Shown piece by piece: positions 35,446 to 44,876 of a stretch of 64,000 nt of DNA. The stretch's first letter is position 1. Every line of letters begins with the position of its first letter. The stretch is from Acidiflorens sp963841945 (GTDB lineage: Bacteria > Acidobacteriota > Terriglobia > Terriglobales > Acidobacteriaceae), in contig CAWJFC010000023.1 of assembly GCA_963841945.1 (NCBI GenBank), positions 62,001 through 126,000 of the forward strand, written 5' to 3'. The notes under the pieces were generated by a model. That model saw only the letters and a program-made list of their open reading frames with translations, was not told where the DNA came from and did not search any database. The position numbers and the translations under genes are program-made.

Positions 35446-37425
35446 TCAATGCGTTGAGGCCAGCCGCATCTCTGAGGCACCAATTTCCTCGTGCGACTCG
35501 CCTTCTATGCAGACGCGGTGCCAGATCTCCAGATTGAGCAGACGCCAGATGCGGTCATAGTTGTCGCGGCGCTTGGCGCGGTGATCGTCGAATAGCTTCT
35601 CGATCGCTTCGCGGCGGAAATATCCGCGCTGCAGACTGCGCGGTTCGAGGAGAAGGTCGCGAATCGTCTCCAGGCGCGGGCCGGCCAGGTAGCCGCTCCA
35701 GGGAGTGGGGAAGCCGAGTTTGGGGCGATAGAGAATTTCGCGCGGCAGCAGGTCTTCCATCCCTTTCTTGAGAATTCTTTTCCCGGCGAGGCCCTGAAGC
35801 TGGATTTCGCGTGGAATGCGCGTCGCGAATTCTACCAGCACATGATCGAGAAAAGGCACGCGGCTCTCGATGGAGGCGGCCATGCTCATGTTGTCCTGCT
35901 TCATGAGCAATTCGACCAGATAAGTCTTGATGTCGGTATAGAGCAGGCGCTGCAGCATCTCGCCGCCGGCCTGCGTAGCGGAGAGCTCCCAGAACGCGAG
36001 TACGTTTTTGTAAGCTGAACTGGGCGGGAATTCCCGCGCGAATTCGCTCGTGAGGAGGCCCGTCTGCTCCGTGCCGCTGAAAGCGGAGAAGAAATTATCG
36101 AAGTAGAAAGAATCCCAGGCCTCGCCGTCCTTGCCGAGGAAAGTGTGTTCGAGTTTGCGGCGAACGGTTGCGCCGAGCAGGGAAGAGGTCGCGACGGTAT
36201 TGCGCAGCGCGCGCCGCAGTAAGCGCGGAGTCACGCTGCGGTACGCACGGTCCATGGCCGCATTCTTCAGCGTGAAGGCATACCGAGTGTAGCCGGCCAT
36301 CGTTTCATCGGCGCCTTCGCCCGTGAGCACGACCACTACGCGCTCGCGCGCCAGTCGGGCGACGAAATAGAGCGAAACGCTCGACGGCCAGACGATGGGC
36401 TCATCCTCATGCCAGATGAGGTGCGGCAGCGCGCCGAAGAAATCCTCTTCGCTGACGAGGACCTCATGGTGCTTCGATCGAATGTGTTGCGAGACGGTGC
36501 GCGCAAACGGCAGTTCGCTGTAGCTCTGCTCACGGTACCCGACGGAAAAAGTTTCAATCGGCTCGCGTCGGATTGTCGTCATTAGAGCCGCCACCGCGCT
36601 CGAGTCGACGCCGCCACTCAGGAATACGCCGAGCGGAACATCGCTCATCAGATGGCTTTCCACGGCGCCTTCGAGCAGTTCCCGATAGGCGCGTACATAG
36701 TAATTTTCGTCGCGCGACTCGTGCGGCTGCGAAGCGTCGAGGTCCCAGTACCGGCGGATTTGCGGCTTCGCATCCGACCCAATCGTCGGTGCTTCAACGG
36801 TCATGGTATGGCCGGGCAGAAGCTTGCGGATGCCGGAGTAAAACGTGTCTTCGGCGGACAAATAGCCAAATGCGAGATATTCCGGTAACACGGCACGGTG
36901 GAACTCCGGCCGAATGCTGCCATGGGCGAGCAGCACTTTGATCTCGGAACCGAAGAGCAAACATTCCGGCGTGAGCTGGTAATAGAGCGGCTTGATGCCC
37001 AGCCGGTCGCGCGCGATGAAGAGCGTGCGCGTGTTGCGATTCCAGATAGCAAAGGCGAACATGCCGCGCAGATGCTCGACGCAGCCTTCGCCATACTCCT
37101 CAAACAAGTGGACGATAGTTTCGGTGTCACTGTTGGTGCGGTATTGATGGCCTTGGGCGATCAGCTTCTCGCGCAGGGCGCGGTGGTTGTAGATTTCACC
37201 GTTGAAGACAATCCATAGCGTGCCGTCTTCGTTCGAAATCGGCTGGTGGCCGGTCTTCAGATCGACGATGCTGAGGCGTCGCATGCCGAGGGCGGCGCAG
37301 CCGTCGGTGTAGAAGCCATCATCGTCGGGGCCGCGATGCGCCATGACGTGGCACATTTCACGCAACGCCGTGGCACTGGCTCGCGCCTCACGCCCGAATT
37401 CGAGGATGCCCGCAATGCCGCACAT
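35446..37425 (-). CDS. asnB: Glutamine-hydrolysing asparagine synthase (AsnB type)
   Basis: The product has 659 residues. It starts MCGIAGI, so Cys2 is the glutaminase nucleophile after Met removal. RLSIVDLKTGHQPISN and FNGEIYNHR complete the Ntn domain. The synthetase half has the PP-loop FLSGGVDSSAVAAL near residue 270. AsnB-type amidotransferases within polysaccharide clusters often amidate sugar carboxylates rather than aspartate. The gene starts at the base before the heparinase stop (37426), so the two are translationally linked. The AlgD-like dehydrogenase next door would supply uronic acids, which fits the second reading (inference). Confidence 0.92.
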   Translation of the reverse strand: MCGIAGILEFGREARASATALREMCHVMAHRGPDDDGFYTDGCAALGMRRLSIVDLKTGHQPISNEDGTLWIVFNGEIYNHRALREKLIAQGHQYRTNSDTETIVHLFEEYGEGCVEHLRGMFAFAIWNRNTRTLFIARDRLGIKPLYYQLTPECLLFGSEIKVLLAHGSIRPEFHRAVLPEYLAFGYLSAEDTFYSGIRKLLPGHTMTVEAPTIGSDAKPQIRRYWDLDASQPHESRDENYYVRAYRELLEGAVESHLMSDVPLGVFLSGGVDSSAVAALMTTIRREPIETFSVGYREQSYSELPFARTVSQHIRSKHHEVLVSEEDFFGALPHLIWHEDEPIVWPSSVSLYFVARLARERVVVVLTGEGADETMAGYTRYAFTLKNAAMDRAYRSVTPRLLRRALRNTVATSSLLGATVRRKLEHTFLGKDGEAWDSFYFDNFFSAFSGTEQTGLLTSEFAREFPPSSAYKNVLAFWELSATQAGGEMLQRLLYTDIKTYLVELLMKQDNMSMAASIESRVPFLDHVLVEFATRIPREIQLQGLAGKRILKKGMEDLLPREILYRPKLGFPTPWSGYLAGPRLETIRDLLLEPRSLQRGYFRREAIEKLFDDHRAKRRDNYDRIWRLLNLEIWHRVCIEGESHEEIGASEMRLASTH

Positions 37426-39741
37426 TCAGTGCTTCTCCGCGTAGTTAGAGGTTGGATGCACAACGGAGGAGGGGCCGTGCAGACCTGATAATAATTCCTC
37501 CCACGCGGGAGTGGTGGAAAAATTCTCGGGCACGGATTGGACGAGTCCGTCGCGCCGACGCCACTCGAAAAAGTGAAAAGGCCCGCCAGCATTGAGCAGG
37601 GCACGGCCTTGCCAGGCGACGGAGCTTCCGCCGATGACGACCAGATGCTCCAGCGCTTCGTCTTCGATCCGGCAACAGAGTACTTCCGCGTCGGATGACC
37701 ACGGGCCCTCGCGCCAGGGCTGCTTATCGCGCGCAAAGAAAATCGACCAGATGCCCGCGTGGTCGCGCAATTCGTAGAGTTGTACGGCCGGTTGTTGAGT
37801 GCTGATCAATGTTTTGTCGCTGCCTTCAGCCTCCGCGGAAGCGGTGTTAACGGAGAGCAGCGCGGTTGCGATCTCCGTGGGCAATGTAACGCGCGCCCGC
37901 GCGCGCAACACACGGGCGGACTCGACACGGCCGTAGGCAGGAGAAATTTGCGTGCTTGCGACGGTGGCGCTCCATCTCGTGGGACTTGGCATCATCAACC
38001 GCAATGACGGCGCTGACACCCCTGAACGCGTCGCGGAGAAATCTGCGTCTCCGGATTCGCGAACTTCCAGATCGCTGGAGAAATGCCAGTTGAGCTCCAG
38101 ATCGTGCTCGCCGCGGCCGATCGCAACGTCGCGTACCAGCCAGAGAGCGTTGCCGTTCCGACCGTCGAGGCGCAGGACGCACCGGCGGTGAGTCACCGGA
38201 TTGCTCAGGCGCTCGTAGCCATTGTGACTGCCAGCAAAGTAGGTGAAAGTTTGTCCGGTCAGCCAATTTCCGACCCGAGTCGTCGGTATTTCTTTCCACG
38301 AAAATGGTTCGTCGGGAATCGCCTGATCGAAGCCGTCAATACGCAGCGTATTGTGCGCAGCAGTTCCGCGAAAGGTGTTGCGCTCGGCCGGGTCGGCCGA
38401 AATGTAGACACCGCTGCCGGAATCGACCAGCCATCGACCGCCGTTCATGGTTAGCCGCACGCTCAGCGCGTCGGCGTGGCCGTGACCGCAGCGGCCTATC
38501 CCTTGCGGCCCGGCATCGATCGTCATGGCTTGCGGATTCGTTGCGGCGGCTGCTTCGGCGCCCGCCAGGACGTAAATGCCGCCGTCGGGAAAGGCAAGCG
38601 CGCCAAGCCCATTTTGTTTTTGCGCCTTCGCCGATTTTTCAATCGCGCGCTCGCCAAACAGCCAAATGGACTCTTCGGTCCAACCAGCGGCAGAAAAAGT
38701 TCGGTCGTAGATCGCCGCGCCAAGAGCGAGCGGATCCGTCATATTCTCGGTGCGATTGCGTCGAGGATTGAAGAGTCGGCCGCCGTCGTCATCGCCGAAA
38801 CCTTCGGCGGGACCGGCCTGCGCCAGCGCTTCGACTACGTCCAACATGCGAAGCACGACTTCATCGAAGGCCTCGAGTACCGCCATTTCATTTCGCGCCG
38901 CAAGCTGGCGCGCGTGCAGGAAAAAGTCGAGCGCGTAGACGTGGTAATAAAGCGACTGCTCGAAATAGACGCCGTCGGGACGAACCTGCCGCTGCGCTTC
39001 GCGCAGCAGAATTTTCCATCCCTCCTCCCGCCAGCGCGCGGCGCGCGGGAACTGCGGATAGAGAGCGCCGATGAAAAACATCGCCATCGCTTCACCCAGC
39101 AGATGTGTATTGGGAGAAAAATAAGTGGAAAGATAGCGCTCGACGTAACGGCCATGAAAGGCGAGCGCGGGCAAGAGTTCAGCTCGGAATTCCTGGTATG
39201 CCGACGCGTCTGCCAGCAGGTGGTCGACCCAGATCCACGACAAGCTCCGAAATGCGACCTCGAGTGTGCTGCCCCAGTTGATGCCCAGCGGATAAGGATT
39301 CGATTTACTCCAGCTGCGCCATTGGGAGATCAACTCCCGCACGTATTTCTCATTCCCAGTCAGCCGCCACGCCTTCGCCAGCGTAACCAGATGCTGGTGG
39401 CGATTCAGTTCCCAGGTCACTTTGTGATCGCCGACGACGTTGAAATCCAGAAATGGAATCTCGAACCATGGCTCGAGCGGCGCGCGCTTGTCGTGGACGC
39501 GATCGAGATGCCAGTCGATGTCGGAACCGTAGTCGAGATTCTCGAAACCGAGCAGGCGAAAACGATGGTGGCAGATTTCGTCGGCCTCACGGACGATGGC
39601 GGCGGCTTCGTCAGGAAGGTGCTTCCGAAGCAAAGCGGCGCGGCCGGCAGCCTCGCCCGGCGCGAAAAAGAACTTTGTCCCGTGCGAGTTTGGCGTGGAG
39701 GCCGATGTTACGGGGGACGTTACGCGGGGAGATGCCTCCAC
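37426..39741 (-). CDS. Heparinase II/III family polysaccharide lyase
   Basis: The product has 771 residues from a GTG. The N-terminal alpha/alpha toroid (about 40-380) includes the DYGSDIDWHLD and FNVVGDHKVTWELNRHQHL segments. The C-terminal beta-sandwich (heparinase_II_III domain) includes GRCGHGHADALSVRL and GTAAHNTLRIDG. Members cleave uronate-containing glycans by beta-elimination, including heparan- and alginate-like polymers. No signal peptide is visible, as is usual for those encoded in capsule or EPS clusters. The same frame stays open for another 53 codons upstream, with plausible coding sequence (ADWKEILTRGGQEFHKRSD) but no start codon. The true N-terminus may therefore be upstream and disrupted. 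Confidence 0.88.
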   Translation of the reverse strand: MEASPRVTSPVTSASTPNSHGTKFFFAPGEAAGRAALLRKHLPDEAAAIVREADEICHHRFRLLGFENLDYGSDIDWHLDRVHDKRAPLEPWFEIPFLDFNVVGDHKVTWELNRHQHLVTLAKAWRLTGNEKYVRELISQWRSWSKSNPYPLGINWGSTLEVAFRSLSWIWVDHLLADASAYQEFRAELLPALAFHGRYVERYLSTYFSPNTHLLGEAMAMFFIGALYPQFPRAARWREEGWKILLREAQRQVRPDGVYFEQSLYYHVYALDFFLHARQLAARNEMAVLEAFDEVVLRMLDVVEALAQAGPAEGFGDDDGGRLFNPRRNRTENMTDPLALGAAIYDRTFSAAGWTEESIWLFGERAIEKSAKAQKQNGLGALAFPDGGIYVLAGAEAAAATNPQAMTIDAGPQGIGRCGHGHADALSVRLTMNGGRWLVDSGSGVYISADPAERNTFRGTAAHNTLRIDGFDQAIPDEPFSWKEIPTTRVGNWLTGQTFTYFAGSHNGYERLSNPVTHRRCVLRLDGRNGNALWLVRDVAIGRGEHDLELNWHFSSDLEVRESGDADFSATRSGVSAPSLRLMMPSPTRWSATVASTQISPAYGRVESARVLRARARVTLPTEIATALLSVNTASAEAEGSDKTLISTQQPAVQLYELRDHAGIWSIFFARDKQPWREGPWSSDAEVLCCRIEDEALEHLVVIGGSSVAWQGRALLNAGGPFHFFEWRRRDGLVQSVPENFSTTPAWEELLSGLHGPSSVVHPTSNYAEKH

Positions 39742-40198
39742 GGGGATGAGGATCGCGCCCTGCTTGCCACCTAAGCGGTAGCGTAAAAGGTCGCTGCGCT
39801 TGTGGAATTCCTGACCGCCGCGCGTGAGAATTTCCTTCCAGTCCGCACGGAACAGGCGTAGCCAGCTTGTTGTGCCATCCGGAAGCCACAGATAGCTATC
39901 TTACATGCGTAAATGGCTGCTCCCAACCGTCGGGGCGAGACTGCGATTACCGATGAGTGGCGGCGTATTGTTTTGGACAGCGTGGGGGTTCGCGGTTCGA
40001 GTAGGATGGAGGCGGGCCTTGTAAGGTATTGAAAATAAATGTTTGTATTTCTTCGGCCGCGCGCCGGACGGTTGCAGCCCGTCGATCCTCCCGTCGCGAC
40101 AGGTTAAGTTGATATAGTTTCAGTGGGACGCTTGCAACACTCAATTAGACGGAAATCACAGAAATCATAAGATCAGAAGAAACAGGAGAGATTGCGCC
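39742..40198. other. Divergent region between heparinase and the AlgD-like gene
   Basis: The first 160 bases (39742-39900) read as a probable N-terminal extension of the heparinase without a start codon; an ATG at 39906-39904 is followed at once by TAA. The remaining 300 bases should hold two divergent promoters. AT-rich words such as TTGAAAATAAATGTTTGTAT (near 40029) are candidates only. Confidence 0.4.
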
Positions 40199-41524
40199 GT
40201 GGGCTTGTCGGTCAGCATTTTTGGATTGGGATATGTCGGTTCGGTGTCGGCGGCGTGCTTTGCGTCCATGGGCCATAAAGTAATTGGCGTTGACGTGAGC
40301 CGGGCGAAGGTAGAAATGCTCGGTTCGGGACGCACTCCCATCATCGAGGCGCGCATGAACGAGATGGTCGCGGAGGCGAATCGGGCCTCCCGCCTGCGCG
40401 CCACAACCGACGCCACCGAGGCCGTGCTTAACTCCGACGTTTCGTTTGTGTGCGTCGGCACGCCCAGCCTGAAGAACGGGAAGCTCGACCTCAGCCACAT
40501 CGAGAACGTGGCTCGTGAAATCGGCGCGGCGATCAAGCAGAAGAAATCCCCCCATGTTTTTGTGCTCCGGAGCACGGTGTTGCCTGGGACAACCGAAACG
40601 GTGGCGCTGCCGATTCTGGAAGACGCAAGCGGCAAGAAGTGCGGGCGTGATTTTACGGTTTGCTATAACCCGGAGTTCATGCGTGAGGGCAGCGCGGTCG
40701 CCGATTTCCTCAACCCTCCCTACACGATTCTCGGCGCGAGCGATCTCAACCACCTTGCTCCGTTGCGCGAACTATACAAAGACGTACCGGCGACTTTGTA
40801 CGAGACCACGATTCCCGTCGCCGAGATGGTGAAGTATTTCTCGAACTGCTATCACGCGCTGAAGGTCGGCTTCGCCAACGAGATGGGCACCATGTGCAAG
40901 CACCTGGGCGTGGATGCGCATCAGGTGACGAAGATCTTTACCTCGGATAGCAAGCTCAATATATCTCCCGCATATCTCTCTCCGGGCTTTGCTTTCGGCG
41001 GGTCGTGCTTGCCGAAAGATTTGCGCGCGATGACCTACAAGGCAAAAGAGCTTGATCTGAAGCTCCCCGTTCTGGAATCGCTCATGCCGAGCAATGCCGA
41101 GCACATTGATCGCGCCGTCGATATGGTGCTCAGCACAGGCAAAAAGAAAATTGCGCAGCTGGGGCTCAGCTTCAAGGCGGGCACGGACGATTTGCGCGAG
41201 AGTCCGCAAGTGCAGGTGATCAAGCGCCTCATGGGCGAGGGTCTCGAAGTGCGCGTGTGGGACGAGGATGTTTCTCTTGGACGTCTGGCGGGGGCGAACC
41301 GGCAGTATATCGAAGAGGTGATCCCGCATATCGGATCGGTGCTGACGGCCGATCTCGAAAGCGTCATGCGCTCGGCGGAGGTTGTGATTCTCGGCAACAA
41401 GTCGGCAAGCAAAGAGCGGCTCGCCGGTTGTCTCCGACCGGAGCAGATCGTCATCGACCTCATTCACCTGGACCGCGCCAAGCGCCCTGAAGGCGCAAAG
41501 ACCTATGAAGGCATTTGCTGGTAG
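40199..41524 (+). CDS. UDP-glucose/GDP-mannose dehydrogenase family protein, AlgD-like
   Basis: The product has 441 residues from a GTG with AGGAGAG eight bases upstream. The Rossmann loop is IFGLGYVGSVSAACF (7-21). FICVGTP-like FVCVGTPS and RSTVLPGTTE follow. The catalytic Cys is in FGGSCLPKD (Cys270). The overall pattern, including SGKK, NPEFMREGSA and AYLSPGFAFGGSC, resembles GDP-mannose 6-dehydrogenase (AlgD) more than UDP-glucose dehydrogenase. It oxidises a sugar nucleotide to the uronate. With the heparinase-type lyase and the AlgI-type MBOAT 9 kb away, it suggests a uronate-bearing polymer. Confidence 0.88.
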   Translation: MGLSVSIFGLGYVGSVSAACFASMGHKVIGVDVSRAKVEMLGSGRTPIIEARMNEMVAEANRASRLRATTDATEAVLNSDVSFVCVGTPSLKNGKLDLSHIENVAREIGAAIKQKKSPHVFVLRSTVLPGTTETVALPILEDASGKKCGRDFTVCYNPEFMREGSAVADFLNPPYTILGASDLNHLAPLRELYKDVPATLYETTIPVAEMVKYFSNCYHALKVGFANEMGTMCKHLGVDAHQVTKIFTSDSKLNISPAYLSPGFAFGGSCLPKDLRAMTYKAKELDLKLPVLESLMPSNAEHIDRAVDMVLSTGKKKIAQLGLSFKAGTDDLRESPQVQVIKRLMGEGLEVRVWDEDVSLGRLAGANRQYIEEVIPHIGSVLTADLESVMRSAEVVILGNKSASKERLAGCLRPEQIVIDLIHLDRAKRPEGAKTYEGICW

Positions 41525-41600
41525 TGTGGCGCGGCCATCTCAGGTTTAGATGACCCGATGACCCGATTCTCGCGGATCAAGCGCAAGGTGGGAACAATTC

Positions 41601-42156
41601 ATGATTCATCCCTGGCACGACGTCACCCCCGGCAGCAAGCTCCCGCAGGAGTTCAACACGGTCATCGAGATTCCCTTTGGATCAAGCGTGAAGTACGAAC
41701 TCGACAAGGCCAGCGGACTGATCAAACTCGACCGTATCCTCTACTCGGCGGTCTACTATCCGGCGAATTATGGTTTTGTTCCGCAAACTCTTGCCCGAGG
41801 ACGATGACCCGCTCGACGTCCTGGTGCTCTGCCAGGAGCCCGTGGTTCCGCTGACCATCATCCACGCGCGAGCGATCGGCCTGATGACGATGATCGACTC
41901 GGGCAAAAAAGATCACAAGATCATCGCCATCGCGACCGAGGACCCCGAATTCAATGCCTACCGCGAGGCGGCCGAGATGCCATCGCACCGCCTGCTGATG
42001 CTGCGGCGCTTTTTCCAGGACTACAAGCAACTCGAAGGGAAGTCGGTGGAAGTGGATGACATCGAGCCCGCGGCGCGGGCCTATCCTATTCTGGAGGACG
42101 CGCTGCATCGCTACAGCGAGCAGCGGCGCAAGGGCTTTCACGGAGCGAAGAGTTAA
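41601..42156 (+). pseudogene. ppa: Inorganic pyrophosphatase (family I), frameshifted
   Basis: The first frame from the ATG at 41601 gives IEIPFGSSVKYELDK and YPANYGFVPQTL, then ends after ARGR. A second frame resumes with PEDDDPLDVLVLCQEPVVPLTI, containing the family signature DDDPLDVLV with its three metal aspartates, and runs to 42156. Removing one base around 41791-41797 joins them as QTLPEDDDPLDV, giving a protein of about 184 residues, normal for a bacterial PPase. Ppa is essential and both halves are well conserved, so a sequencing indel is more likely than a dead gene. The product would clear PPi, including that from ATP sulfurylase. Confidence 0.88.
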
Positions 42157-42223
42157 AATCCCGGCTCTCAAAATCCGTCTGGATCTCCGCCCTTGCATTA
42201 TTCAATAAAGTCGATAATAATAC

Positions 42224-42312
42224 TTGACATTACGGAGGAACGAGGGTAACGTAGTCAATGTTTCCTCCCGACCCGTATCGCGGATCGCCCCCGCGTACGG
42301 GTCATTATTTTT
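42224..42312 (+). ncRNA. Possible short structured transcript
   Basis: TTGACA (42224-42229) is followed after 17 bases by TAACGT, a weak -10. About 60 bases further on is a strong terminator. In between, GGAGGAA (42234-42240) can pair with TTCCTCC (42262-42268). TTGAC (42224-42228) can pair with GTCAA just past the -10. Together they describe a unit large enough for a small RNA of about 55 bases. The same structure could instead be a leader or 3' element of ppa. Confidence 0.2.
42270..42312 (+). terminator. Intrinsic terminator after ppa
   Basis: GACCCGTA (42270-42277) pairs with TACGGGTC (42296-42303), extended inside by CGCGG/CCGCG, followed by ATTATTTTT. It lies 114 bases after the ppa stop and faces the convergent M1-like gene. 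Confidence 0.75.
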
Positions 42313-42348
42313 CGCGAAGTAAATGGAGTGCGCCGGTCCTGGCCGATC

Positions 42349-44379
42349 CTAGCTGTTGGGCTGCGGCTCGTAGGCTTTCTGCATATAGCGCCGAGCCTCG
42401 TCGAGTGCGCCCTGGGTATTGTCGTTGGTTTGAATCGCCTGCCGGTATTCGTTCACGGCCCGTTCGCGCTGGCCGGTGATATCGAAAATCTTGCCCAGTT
42501 GGAGGTGGCTCCAAACCTCGGTCCAGCGCGGGTCTCCATCGCCATTGAGCGACTCGCGGTAGGCGTTGGCCGAGGATTGATAGTTCCTCTGCATGAAAAA
42601 CACCTCGGCGATTCGATAGTGGGCAAGCGAGCTGTTCTTATTGACCTCAAGCGCCTTGTTGAATTCGCTGAGCGCTCCCGCCAGGTCTCCCTGAGAGATC
42701 AAGCCCTGCCCACGCACGATCGACGAGCGCAGCCTGATGTCTTTCGAGTTTGTCAGAACATGATTGTCGGGGTCCACCGAGATGCGGCGCGGGCGGCCGA
42801 ACGTCTCCACCGAGAACGGGGAATCGGTCCCGACGACTTCAATGCGCTTCTCTTCTGTCTTCCCATCAGTATCGATGCGCAGCCGAACCGGCATCCGGAA
42901 CAGGTCCAGATCCTGCTGAATCGCCCCGACAATGCGGAATCCTTTGTTATTTCCCAATCGATAAATCGTGTACTTGGTCTTAAACTCGGGTGCGCTCGTC
43001 GAATCCATCCACTGGGAGAAGAACCAGGTAAGCCGCTGACCGTAGACTTTTTCCACCAGTTTGCGAAAGTCGTCCGTGGTCGCCGGCTTGCCCGCATATT
43101 GAGTGGCAAAGCCCCGCATGATCGTCAGATACTTGGTATCGCCCACAACATATCGAAGCATGTGCAGGATCATCGCGCCTTTGTCGGTGACGAGCGACTG
43201 AAACTCCGGAGAGTAGAAGTCGAGCTTGTCGGCGCTCGAGAGCGGCACGCTGTCGTAAGCGAGCGCGCCCACCGACATGTCTTTCACCATTTCCTCGAGT
43301 CCTCCCGCGCCCACGGCGCTCTCGACATAGCGGGCCTCCGAGTAGCGCGCAAAGCCGTCGCTGATCCACCAGTCATCCTTCGTCGCCGGTGTCACCGAAA
43401 CCCCCCACCACTGGTGTGCGATGGTGTTGGCCAGCAACCGGTAATTCACTCTCTCACTCACCGCCCGGCTGGCGATCGCCGCGATCTCCGGAGCGTATGC
43501 CGAAGGCACCGTATCGTCCGGAATCTCGACCACCTGGAGCCGCGACGAAGGCGGGATCCCGTATTGCGTGATGAAGTAGGTGAACTCCTTTACCGCCGTC
43601 GAAGCGTACTCCGATTCGAAGCTTTCATGGTTGGGCTTGAAAAAGATGTGCAGGTCGATCCCTGCCTCATCGCTCTTATATTCCTTAAACGAGCCCGCGA
43701 TGATCGTGCCTGGAAAGCTTGCCTTGCTCCAGCGGAAGAGAAATGTCTTTGAATTCCCGAGGGAGGTCGGAACGGCCAATTTTTTGTCGGCTGTTTTTCC
43801 GCCGTTCTCCGGCACAGAGTCTTTCCCGCTTCCGATCACCAACATGTGCGCTGGAACCGTCACGCTGACAGTCGCCGTAAAACGATTCGTGCCGTATCCC
43901 GACACCGGAAACCACAGTCCCGAATAGAGCAGGTAACTGGTATCGGGACCGACGTAGGCCAGCTTCAGGCCCTGCACCGGGCTGTCGTCGGCATTTTCGA
44001 GCGTTCCCTCGTAATCGAACGAAAAAGTCGTGCTGCTGTTCTTCTGGAGAGAGGAATTCAGCGCGAACCGTATGCTCGAGTCGTTGGTGTTGCGCTCCGG
44101 GTTGAGCGGCTTGTTATTGGCGTCGACCAGCTTGGTCACGCGCAATGCATTGTTGAGCTGAAAACTGACCGTGCTCAGGTCTTCCAACGCCGTGACCTTA
44201 ACGATGGCATGGGCGGTCAGATGATGGGTCTCGGGTAAGAGTTCGACGGCCAACTGATAGTCGTCGACATGCATACGCGGCTTCTCGGCGGCAGCCGCGG
44301 CAGTTGCGAGAACGGCGAGCACGACAAGGAGATAGGCGGAACAGGTCCGGCCGAGCAGCCGAGACTGGAAGAGCATCAA
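42349..44379 (-). CDS. M1-aminopeptidase-like exported protein lacking the zinc site, with C-terminal TPRs
   Basis: The product has 676 residues. The signal peptide ends near ATAAAAAE (about 25-32). The M1 N-terminal beta domain is followed by the catalytic-domain fold, but the HExxH(x18)E zinc motif is broken. The position of HE reads N318-T319, only the second His (H322, in AHQWWG) is kept, and the distal Glu is D341 (in SDGFARYSE where the family has NEGFAEY). The aromatic surroundings are conserved, so the alignment is secure. Two or three TPR repeats follow from about residue 560. It is therefore probably a non-catalytic scaffold or binding protein in the periplasm. Confidence 0.85.
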   Translation of the reverse strand: MMLFQSRLLGRTCSAYLLVVLAVLATAAAAAEKPRMHVDDYQLAVELLPETHHLTAHAIVKVTALEDLSTVSFQLNNALRVTKLVDANNKPLNPERNTNDSSIRFALNSSLQKNSSTTFSFDYEGTLENADDSPVQGLKLAYVGPDTSYLLYSGLWFPVSGYGTNRFTATVSVTVPAHMLVIGSGKDSVPENGGKTADKKLAVPTSLGNSKTFLFRWSKASFPGTIIAGSFKEYKSDEAGIDLHIFFKPNHESFESEYASTAVKEFTYFITQYGIPPSSRLQVVEIPDDTVPSAYAPEIAAIASRAVSERVNYRLLANTIAHQWWGVSVTPATKDDWWISDGFARYSEARYVESAVGAGGLEEMVKDMSVGALAYDSVPLSSADKLDFYSPEFQSLVTDKGAMILHMLRYVVGDTKYLTIMRGFATQYAGKPATTDDFRKLVEKVYGQRLTWFFSQWMDSTSAPEFKTKYTIYRLGNNKGFRIVGAIQQDLDLFRMPVRLRIDTDGKTEEKRIEVVGTDSPFSVETFGRPRRISVDPDNHVLTNSKDIRLRSSIVRGQGLISQGDLAGALSEFNKALEVNKNSSLAHYRIAEVFFMQRNYQSSANAYRESLNGDGDPRWTEVWSHLQLGKIFDITGQRERAVNEYRQAIQTNDNTQGALDEARRYMQKAYEPQPNS

Positions 44380-44876
44380 GAAGGTTCTCCTGGGGTTATC
44401 GCGTTAAGGATTACCGCGTTAAGTATGATGTCAATTTTCCCGCAAAAGATGCTGGGTCGACAAGGGCCGAACAATCTCGTCTCTCGTCGGTCCCTCGCCT
44501 GATCATACCCGAGCCGCTCGATGACATTTTTCTAACTTCGCATTGACATCTTGGATGTAGCTCGCCCTCCGGCCATCGCTCTTTTGCGCTTTAGGGCATC
44601 GGACCTGACTCGAAGCCAGCTCGGCTGCGGCGACCGCGTCGTGGAAGAATCCAGGACAGCCCTATCAAATTCCTGCACATAAACCGCTCTCAGCCGCGTT
44701 CCGATTCGGAAAAATCGCCCCAGCTCCTTCAAAACAGTGTTCCCAAAAGCGGCCGCGCGTTGGCGCACCAGATGCACAAAAAGAGCCGGAATTGTATCTC
44801 GAATCGCCCAGCCGGCAAGCCTTTTACGTCCTCCTCTGGCATAGGACTTCGCGATCAGCCCCGAAGGAGCCCGTGC
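44380..44876. other. Divergent intergenic region, no gene seen
   Basis: These 497 bases lie between the M1-like gene (minus) and a small exported protein (plus). A minus-strand frame at 44532-44777 has no family features and is Arg/Ser-rich like a shadow frame. Promoters in both directions are expected but not identified. Confidence 0.4.

Noticed and set aside
38476..39774. Plus-strand open frame of 432 codons
   Set aside because: It lies antisense to the heparinase gene, which has strong family motifs. There is no domain in this frame.
42328..43752. Plus-strand open frame of 474 codons
   Set aside because: It lies antisense to the M1-like gene, is Arg/His-rich and has no family features. 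It is a shadow of GC-rich codon usage.
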